From NCBI GenBank assembly GCA_963969595.1, contig OZ018418.1, forward strand, positions 3,601,001 through 3,665,000: a DNA stretch of 64,000 bases, read 5' to 3'. Below the pieces are notes generated by a model. The model ran no database searches and had not been told where the DNA came from. It saw only the letters and a program-made list of their open reading frames with translations. Below are positions 53,534-61,491 of the stretch, piece after piece; position 1 is the stretch's first letter, and each line of letters begins with the position of its first letter. A program made the translations under genes and the position numbers. Origin of the DNA: Neckera pumila. Its lineage: Eukaryota > Streptophyta > Bryopsida > Hypnales > Neckeraceae.

Positions 53534-56258
53534 AGTTGGATCTTCTTTTCCTCTAGTTTTCGGATCTGCTCATCTTTCCTACTGAGCAGGGTCAGATCCG
53601 GATGCTTTCTAATCTCGCCCATAATCTTGTTCGGCTCCATCTTCAATTTGTCCGATACCAAGCATACAAAGTTAGCCAAGTCCTCGTACCGTTTCCGGGC
53701 CTCCTGGAACCACTCTACTCCGGAATCAAACAACTTGTTCCCCTTTAAATCTACAAAGGTCCAGCTCTGTTCCTCCATTTCCGGAACTTGTTGCTTCCCT
53801 CTTGAGTTCGGGTCGGTCGACTTTCACCGCAATTTTTCCGCCCTCTCCGTCCTTTGCGGTGTCACTTCCGAAACTGCTTCCTCGGCTTGCTTCTCCGGAT
53901 CCGGAGACAGGCCGTATGTCAACATCTCCTTGGCGACCTTGTAGTCCTTGGTTTCCTGCTCGCTCACGATCCCGTTGTGGTAGTAATGGTGGAAGAAGTA
54001 GGTGCTAATCGGGCTGGACTTGGCCCTCTACACGCTATCCGATAGTTTCTGCACCACGGCCTTCAGTATTCTCCCTCAGTGTACTAGCCTGTCCTCCATC
54101 GCTCCGAAAATCATGTTGCCCAACGTGCTGGTGAGCCGGGTTGGCTTCTTTGGATACAGGATCGGAACCAAAAACTCCAGCACCTGCCTCTGCCTCAGGT
54201 CAATGCAATCATGGATCGCAAAACCTTCCTTTGAATTGGATGGATTACGAAACTTCCCTTGAACGTAACCGTCATTCCTCGAGGCATAATCGGAACCCGC
54301 CTTTCGGAAAGAATAGGCTTCCGTCCACATCTGGTTGGTCCACTTTGCCGACTTCCCTCGCTCCGTGAACTCAAACTGATTCGGAGCTCCAGTCACGACT
54401 TCGTGGATCATCGCCTCGTCCTTCAGATTCCACGGCTTGCGCAGCAGCCCCGGGCATCCCATGCTGTCCAGATCGCCCTCCAAAAGCATCTGCACCTTTG
54501 GATCTGCAGGTACGACCGGATTGAGCCACTTGGCCATAACTGCTGGTCTGCGAGATTCCTCCATCCACGCCGACAAAATCCTACTAACCTGGTGCAATCG
54601 GCACCCTCCTCTCCTTCTCTCCCTATCCGATCCTAACTCACTACTCTTTCGCTCAGCTAATGCGCGCTCCAAACCTGCAAAAACACACGCATCCTTGACC
54701 GGAAGAAAGAGAGAGAAGAAATGGAGAAGAACGGGCTTAAGTAGCCGGCCAGCAACCGACACCCGTTGGGATGGCCCATATTTGCGCCGCCTTTTGCAAA
54801 CGGAACCCTAGTTCCTAGGCCGGAACGTAGGTCCTAGGTTTCCTGAATCCAGATTACCTTCCGGATTACGGATCTCGTTAAGATCCGTTCCTTACCCATT
54901 TTACAGTTTTTGCTAGGCCGGAACTTTCCCAGTTTCTTGATTTGGCTAACTATTCCGGATTGCTACTTTAGTATACATAAATTTTCAAAAATCTCACTAA
55001 TCTACTCCTAAATTAATCTGGAATTCCGGGTTTTGACATTTTGTGCTCCCACACATAGAGACAATGCTCTTGGAGGCATTCACCTTATGAATGAACTCGA
55101 CATGGTCAAGTACAATGACTTTGCCAGGGCATTGGAAGTCTCCAATTTTCTTTATGATGAGTGTAGTGTGAGCAACAGTGGGCCTTACATTTCTCCCCAA
55201 ATGTCCAATCCTTCTTCTAGCAAGGAACTTAGGCTACGAGACATTTATTTCCGTCTTTGTCCGCCTCCTCCCGTCATGTCCAATCCGTTGCCGCGCAAGG
55301 AGCGTAGTCTACGGGATATTTGGGTCTATTGTAGAGCGCCTCCCCGCAAAAGGAGTTTGTAGGCCCTATAGGATTTTGACCCTATATTATTGCAACGCGA
55401 GTGCATCTTGTGTCAACATGAATCCAATATAGTAGTTCATTACAGTGGAGACCTCTGTTTTGTACTCAGGATTTGGATGTTGCTGAGGCACCCAAAAATG
55501 GTTGTGGAGACAAGTGCCTGGCCTCAACTGATTCACTTGCTGACTATGGAGAGTTGAGTATATCGCAATATGGGGTTTGTCATATCATATATTCAGCGGC
55601 CATTGCACAGTCAACCATAGATTTTTCAATGAAGGACGTAGATGATGGTGTAGTTGATAGTCCTCCTAGTGGAAGAATGCGTCCTGTACTAGTTCACTCT
55701 CCATCTCCTCTCAAGTCACGTCCTCAATCGAAGTCTGCACGGGATCGCTCTCAAATGAATTCTGAAACGCAAAGAAAGCTCTATAATGATGAAGTGGATG
55801 GTGTGGCTGTTGTGGAGGTACATTATCAACTTTTATTGTCTTTGCAAACATATTTGTTTTTAAGTAATGCTTTGCAGACGTAAGTTGTAGATTATGAATC
55901 TATTTTAAAATTTCTATACTTGCAGGTGGAGGACATGGTGCATATGTCTCTTGCCATCTTTGGCAATACTTTTAAGGATGTAGAGATTGTAGTCCACAAA
56001 GACCGGACTACCATATCTAATGGCATGTTGCCTCCTAGACCTCGTCTGTCTTCATTGGGCGTTGCCAAACGACAATGCAAAACACATGATGGATTGCTTT
56101 CGCTTCGTTGTCATCGTTGTCCGTGGGACGCTTGGGAGGAGAGGTCCTTGAAGAAACAACGGCGGGAAAATGCTCTCCAGAGGTCCAGTGGTAGTACTGG
56201 ATATAGTTGAGGACCAAAGATAATGAAGGCAATGGAGATGTTGAAGAGTAGGTCGCAC

Positions 56259-56636
56259 TCCTAGTGTATAGATTACAACTTTCCCTACAAATATAGTGAG
56301 CCTGTATTATTGTGCTCTCTTAGGAATGGTGCTATTTGTAGTATCCTTGCTTATGTCTAGGCCAAAGTCCAAGCGTCCATTGCATTTTCCAATTACTCTG
56401 GCTTCCACGTCCGTGGGTCACTTGGGATTTGAGGTCCTTAAGAAAACAACGACAAGAGATTGCACAAATAAGATCTGGTAGTAGTAGTGGTTATAGTCTA
56501 GGACCGGAGATATTGAAGGCAATGGAGTTGTTGAAGAGTAGGTTGTCCTCGTAGTACATATATGAAGACTATAGAGGACATTTTATTCTCTTCATTAGAG
56601 TGATATAAAATTTTGGTTAGTCACTCAAATATTAAT
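56259..56636. other. 3' flank of the HAD-like gene, no gene seen
   Basis: Part of this (56396-56520) is a diverged duplicate of 56100-56230 (shared words TGGGA(C/T)GCTTGGGA-like, TAGTAGTGG(T)TATAGT, AAGGCAATGGAG). It has no open frame of note. Confidence 0.4.
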
Positions 56637-57048
56637 GAGTGATTTAAAGACTATATTTGAGACATCACCACTATTACAAAGTTTATGGCTTGTATTTGAA
56701 GAATGAAGTAAATAGTAATCTTTTAGCGACAACTAATTCCACAGTGAATAGAGATCGAGAAATCGCAGCAAGAGAGACTTGTAAAAACAAGGTATTTCAA
56801 ACTCCTTGGCAAGTACCCTTATAGACTGCAGTTTATACACTGCGGTATATAAGAGTACTTTTCAAGGAGAGTGGAATACCTTGTTTTCTACAAGTCTCTC
56901 TCTTGTTGCGGTTTCTTGATCCCTATTTGATGTGGAATTAGTTGTTGCTGAAAGATTAATATTTACTTCATTCTTCAAACATTGAAGTTGACTCTTCATT
57001 ATCAATCGGCTTGCAATGGTGGTGATGTCTCCAACACATTCTCACTCC
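56637..57048. mobile_element. Foldback element, about 412 bp
   Basis: Two arms of about 195 bp pair around a short loop near 56836. Matching words are GAGACATCACCAC (56664), TGAAGAATGAAGTAAATA (56697), ACAACTAATTCCACA (56729) and AACAAGGTATT (56789), each with its inverted partner on the right. Outer ends are GAGTGA and TCACTC. It has no coding capacity. It is either a foldback/MITE or a long hairpin small-RNA source. Confidence 0.75.
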
Positions 57049-57564
57049 AAAGACAATGTACTTTACTATTAGGATTGGAATAGCTTATACATTCATTTAC
57101 TTGTGGGAAGTCACATTTCATAGTGATTGTACAATTATATTTGAAATGCATGTACATTCTTCAATTCCTTTCAATAAATTGTAATGTCATTTGTAAATAC
57201 TACATGGTGTTGAAAAATTGTGGTATTGATTGTGTGCTTTGTGTGTCATTGCATTGCTTATTTTGCATTTAAATATGTAGCTTCTTTCTGATTGCAATGC
57301 TTTCAGGCAACTATAAATAGAGAATTCTTTGAATTTCAAACTTTAGAGTAGTTTCGAAGACTTCCATTTCCTTGGAAAACTCCCAAACTAATGAATATGA
57401 TGTTTATTAGGGAATGGAAAGGAGCATTGGGAGCACACTGTAAACCCAATGGAGTCTAACTCGTGGCTGACGCTTGTTAATTCTGCAGTATTCACTTCCA
57501 AAGGAGCATACACCATGGGTCTTGGACAAAATGAAGTACACACCTTTCTCCTCTTGAAGGACTA
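57049..57564. other. Intergenic, no gene seen
   Basis: AT-rich to about 57400, then the 3' flank of the coiled-coil gene on the minus strand. No separate feature is supported. Confidence 0.4.
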
Positions 57565-59212
57565 GGACTGAGCCATGAATGCATCAAATTGCAGTTGATG
57601 GCATTGGATCTTTTGTGTCAACAAGATCATAGCTGCATCCACTACATCAAGTTGGAACTCTGCTTCAGTCAAATTTTTCTCTTGAGATGCCAATTACTCT
57701 TGAACCATCTCTAACTTGATTAACACGCGCCCCACATTGTCATCGCGACCCTTCATCTCGTTGATTAGCTGCAACTTTTCCTCCAACTGGCCTTAGAAAA
57801 TGTGCACAAAGCACGCCATGTCCCTCTTCCTCCACTAGCACTTTTCAAAATTGGATTCTACCTCCTTGTGATCAATCTTTAGCCCATCCCCTTCCATGTG
57901 AATCACGGTCATAAGTGACTCCACCTCTAATTGCCGCTCTGTATAAGTTCTCTTGGACAATCCTTGTTGCAACTTAAGCCCTACAAAATTTGCAAACACC
58001 CCTGACTTCCCACCCGTCTCCCTCAGTTTGGATCGTGACAGAACCGAGTTTTGCTCCAAAGCCTTACCTCCTTCCAACTTGACGGCTTTCTTGCCTGGCT
58101 CCACCTTGAAGGACTGCCACTCCACACCTCGCATTTCCACAGGTTTGGAAGGAGTTTGTAAAGTGGTCCTAAAAGCTTGGACTTTTCTTAAGTCTTGCTC
58201 ATATCGATTCCGTTGACGCTTGTTGGTTTCCTCCTTGAACAAACACCATTTGACCTCCTTCTCTCTTTTCTCATACTCCATTGCCACTCCCTCTGCAAAG
58301 TGCACCTTCAACAATCCAAGTACCTCACCGGGGCTATGCTGATACAGAATTGGATGGAGCTCCTTAATCCTTCTTCTCAATTCAGCATGCTCACATTGTT
58401 GCCAACAAAACCCGTTCCGCCCACCCTCACCAACTGTCTCTCCAAAATAGTTCTTCACCAATTTTGTAGCAAATGATCCCTTCCTGTAACGATGAGGATT
58501 TTGCTGTGATTCATCGCAGAGTTTGCATTCCTCGACGAAAACTTCTCAAGTCAGCTTCCTGGATGGTGGCTTCAAGTTCAAAATCTCCTTGTCTACGTCC
58601 TCTAGAGATTGATAAACCTTTGTCTTCCTCCCTTTTGTTGCGGGTTTCTTCCTTATGCCTTCACTTTGGTCCACAGATGCACTCTCTTCTTCCTTTTTGT
58701 CGTGATTTCTTTCTTCATCGCTGTGGTTGTTGTCTTCTGTGCTTGGAGGAGCAGCCTCCTCCCTTTGACTTTGAGATTTATCAGTAGATCTCCCCTTCTT
58801 TGAATCATCCCTTCCCTTCTTTGCGTCCTCAATCTCCTTCCGGCCATTGTCCCTGGCTGAAATCGTGGCTAAATTTGCACTGGTCCTCCCCTAAGGCCAT
58901 ATTCGTTATATTGAGACTTTTCGCAGTCTCATTTTTATCTTCAACTCAAAGATAAAACGTTATAACTGTTCAGTTTTAAGACCATTTGGTAAATTGAGAC
59001 TATAATATATTAATATACATAAAAACCTTTGATCGCCCAAAGGTTGCAGTCTCATCTTATCCTCGACTCAACGATAAATCACTATAACAAGTTTAGGGTT
59101 GAAGTCTCAAAATGTGCAGATTGTCTCATTTTAACAAATAAGGCCTTCCCTTATCCACAATGCTCTTACTGACCTTCATCTTCCCTGACTGCGTTCCATT
59201 TGAATTCTCCAT
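57565..59212 (-). pseudogene. Charged coiled-coil protein gene, disrupted by a MITE
   Basis: The frame starts M-E-N-S-N-G-T-Q-S-G at 59212. After removing the MITE (58893-59147) and one CCCT copy it runs on as D-K-G-R-T-S-A-N-L. It has a very charged N-terminal part (E/D/K rich), then C-K-L-C-D-E-S-Q-Q-N-P-H-R, a 208-codon open part (58461-57835; Y-F-G-E-T-V-G-E-G-G, K-E-L-H-P-I-L-Y-Q-H, F-A-E-G-V-A-M-E-Y-E) and a C-terminal coiled coil (L-E-E-K-L-Q-L-I-N-E-M; L-T-E-A-E-F-Q-L). Stops: TGA after K-L-T near 58545, TAG at 57835, TAA near 57793 and TAA near 57700. Family unknown. No intron is needed. Confidence 0.5.
58893..59147. mobile_element. 255-bp MITE with 25-bp inverted repeats
   Basis: The left end AAGGCCATATTCGTTA and the right end (reverse complement) AAGGCCTTATTTGTTA match at 21 of 25 positions. 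The flanking duplication is CCCT (58889-58892 and 59148-59151). Inside there is a small hairpin (GAGACT...AGTCTC) and no coding sequence. Confidence 0.72.
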
Positions 59213-60454
59213 CACTCTAAATCCAAATGTACAGCGTTCAAGACAACAATTTTGGTTATCTTAACTGAATTCAACAAGAAATATAATCAACTCATGAAGT
59301 CACGACAGTTGCCATTCATCCTAAACTCAAAGAAGTACAACATTGTAGAGTTCTAAAATCATTTAAATCAATTTGTCCCTCTAGGTGCAACAAACAAAAT
59401 TCAAAAGTGATCTCCCACAGCCAAGCAAAGTAGTGAGGGGCTTCTTTGAAAGCACTCACCACTGCCTATCGCAAATGTCAGAACGTAATGCGACGGTGCT
59501 CAACTGGATGTCAACCAGTCAAACAAATCCTAAATCAATCATCGCAGTAGCCAACACCAAAACAAATGTGAATAATACAAACGCACAATTGCCAAAAGTA
59601 TGAAGACACAGCCTGTCTGCTCAGTCACACGCAAAGACAGGGTTTGTACCACTTCACACGCGAAGTGAGACCCTAAACCGCTCATACGTGAACGGATTTG
59701 AATCGGGCATTTACAAGAAAGAGTTTGCGAAGTTCCAGCGAAGCTCACCTTAGGCTGCAAAGGTATAAGACAAGGACCGGCGGTCGGCAATGGCGGGAGG
59801 TACTACACCGACGGTCACCAGTCATGAAGACGTGGTCCAGTTGTATAGTCACTGATTTTGCAGGTTAAACTGCACTAATTACAACATTTTGGAATGACAT
59901 TAAACTGCCAATGCACTCAGTGATTAGTTGATTTCATGATTTACACCTAAATACTTGATGAGGACAACGGAAAGTTTATTTAAATCAATTGAGTGCATCT
60001 AATCTTTGGGAAAGTCACCACCCAGTTAGGCTATGTAAGTCAAATGTGCACATGTGATCTTTGTTACACATAATTTACATTTGTAGATGATTAAAATTTT
60101 TTTTGGAACAATAGCAATTTTTTCACAAACTAAATTTAAAGTTTGTCAATCTTAGATGTGAATATAAATCACTAACTCCGTACTTTGAGTGAATCTACAG
60201 AGTATAACTAAAGATATAAACTTCTATAAAACAGTCATGTTTTTCTCTCTCCATTTCTTTTAAAGTGGATTGACATGTGGATGTAGGACCTTGAACGGTC
60301 TTCAAGGAGAAGATGAGAAAAAAAAAAAAAATTACAAAATTCAGAAATGAAAAAAAAATATACATCATACTTCCCACCCATGTACCAATCCACCCAACTA
60401 CCCATCCACCTCCCAAAAAATAAAAAATAAGGATGATAAAAAACTTGAGGGAAA
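59213..60454. other. Intergenic, no gene seen
   Basis: There is no domain in the short frames at 59385-59603 or 59539-59790. 60310-60430 is A-rich. I see no repeat borders here. Confidence 0.4.
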
Positions 60455-60643
60455 GCTCCTTGGTTCTTCCCTCCCCATTTTTCTTAAAGTGTTTGGGTTA
60501 CCCAAGCACTTGCATGATCCCAAGTCAATGAAAAAAAATTTGAAGAAGGGCTCCTTGGTTCTTCCCTCCCCATTTTTCTTAAAGTGTTTGGATTACCCAA
60601 GCACTTGCATAATCCCAAGTCAATGATAAAAAACTTGAGAGAG
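60455..60643. repeat. 95-bp tandem duplication abutting the LTR
   Basis: The first copy starts at 60455 (GCTCCTTGGTTC...) and the second at 60550; the two differ at only a few bases. The second copy ends exactly where the LTR starts (60644). Confidence 0.8.
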
Positions 60644-61344
60644 TGTGGGTATACAAAAACTGCAGTAGATAGAAAATAGGAGAAAATTGGGTTAGCATAG
60701 TCTAATTTTTTTGAATTTGTTATTAGTGTCCAAGAATCCGGGTCAGCTAGAAGGAAATTAGAAATAGCTGATACCTGGATTGCTATAATTCCTAAACCGG
60801 ATAAATATTCCGGTTAAGACAGAAGCCGTAGGACGAAAGATGGATCCGAAAAGCCTATGACCGGTAGCCTTTTAGCCTAGATCTCCTAGGGCACCGTTAC
60901 GGGAACGGTCTCATAGCCATTCCCCTGGGGAACTGTCGGCCGAATGTTGGGTACTTAAGGGCGCAGTTTTCATTTCTTCTATCTCTTTCTTCTTGTACAT
61001 GTGGTATGTGCGTAGAGAGTGAAAGAGTGGTGAGTCCCTACCCCTCTAAAAGACCAACAGTGGACCCCCTGACGGTAAAACAGGGGTACCAAAAACCAAA
61101 GTTTTGATTGAGAGTTACCGGATTCCGGATAAGGACGGATCCGGATTAGACTCCGGAAGGTAGTATTATCCGGAAGGAGAAAGAGTACAAAGATTGAGTT
61201 ATGGATTGCATGGGGTTTGTTTTGGAGAGATATCCGGATAGCCTCAGTTTGCAATAACACCTAGAATTCCCTGGGACGATATTTTGTGTTATCTTAGCAC
61301 ATCTTTGTGTTAAGGATACTTACGCCTGGACTGCGCGTACGACA
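60644..61344 (+). repeat. 5' LTR, cassette-less, 701 bp
   Basis: It runs from TGTGGGTATAC to GCGCGTACGACA. It contains GGGTACTTAAG (60950-60960), a single AGAGTGGTGA (61024-61033), the 6-bp/9-nt hairpin (61066-61086) and the U5 hairpin (61290-61318). From AGAGTGGTGA onward it is collinear with the 3' parts of units A-D. Its first 208 bp match the inverted LTR at the window start. Confidence 0.88.
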
Positions 61345-61348
61345 CTTT

Positions 61349-61368
61349 TGGCACCGCTGCCAGGGATT
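61349..61368 (+). promoter_or_regulatory. Primer binding site, tRNA-Asp type
   Basis: TGGCACCGCTGCCAGGGATT starts four bases after the LTR end. The 3' end of plant tRNA-Asp would pair with TGGCGCCGTTGCCGGGGAT, the site used by Athila-like elements. The differences I see are three or four, mostly transitions. Confidence 0.75.
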
Positions 61369-61491
61369 CTAATAGATTATTGTTGACCTGGGAAAAAAAG
61401 CCGGAAGGTGTCAGGACGGATAGAGTCAATTTCCTCATAAGAAATATCTATTGAGTGCAAAATTCAAAGTAGAAAATCCAGTTGCTACTTC

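Larger units (their letters stand above)
49957..54564 (-). pseudogene. LTR-encoded protein, C copy, split by D
   Basis: It starts M-E-E-S-R-R-P at 54564 and is open to 54076 (G-A-P-N-Q-F-E, M-W-T-E-A-Y, D-C-I-D-L-R-Q-R-Q, P-T-R-L-T, N-M-I-F-G-A-M). Then come several stops, a second open part at 53778-53534 with the coiled coil R-K-L-E-E-K-K-I-Q-L, the D insertion, and continuation at 50736 with L-D-V-A-E-E-A-L. It ends K-K-P-R-K-K-stop at 49957 after a frameshift near 50265. Where A has TGA or TAG (T-E-*-G-K-S; L-V-G-*-P-A-D-Q) C keeps Arg and Gln, so the two copies together define the ancestral reading. Confidence 0.68.
48850..55053 (-). mobile_element. LTR unit C (ORF-bearing solo LTR), interrupted by D
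   Basis: Plus-strand ends are TGTCGTACGTGC at 48850 and CTCCCACA at 55053. Flanks are TGTAG (48845-48849) and CATAG (55054-55058). Both derive from CGTAG by one CpG transition each, one on each strand. Without D it is about 3.4 kb. It is the same subfamily as A: shared ORF type, U5 hairpin (48878-48904) and 3' part. It sits in the HAD-like gene. Confidence 0.82.
47669..56210 (+). pseudogene. HAD/FCP1-like phosphatase-fold gene, split by LTR unit C
   Basis: Exon 47669-about 47991 (after TTTCGCAG) has no domain. Exon 48164-48829 (after GAGCAG) carries the FCP1/NIF homology fold: L-D-L-N-K-L-L-C-V-C (motif I, near 48255), R-P-H-V-R-S-F-L-R-E-L, V-H-I-W-S-S-M-K (motif II), I-L-G-Q-E-Q-C, T-I-V-V-V-D-L-K-P-E (motif IV) and L-L-P-W. 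Active members have D-x-D-x-T/V and D-D; here these are D-L-N-K and D-L, so activity is unlikely. There is a TAG at 48368 and another at 48827. Removing unit C lets the frame run on at 55059 (R-D-N-A-L-G-G-I-H-L-M-N-E-L) through a duplicated 25-residue module, then exons 55470-55818 and 55926-56210. These 3' exons have no known domain; their link to the HAD part rests on the frame and the target duplication. Confidence 0.6.

Noticed and set aside
1..60851. Inverted match between the window start (1-208) and 60644-60851 as terminal repeats of one 60-kb element
   Set aside because: Both ends are standard LTR starts of one family pointing away from the interval, with their internal regions outside it. 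Two separate insertions explain this better.
61349..61368. Fragment of a tRNA-Asp gene
   Set aside because: Only the 3' end complement is present, four bases after an LTR. It is a primer binding site.
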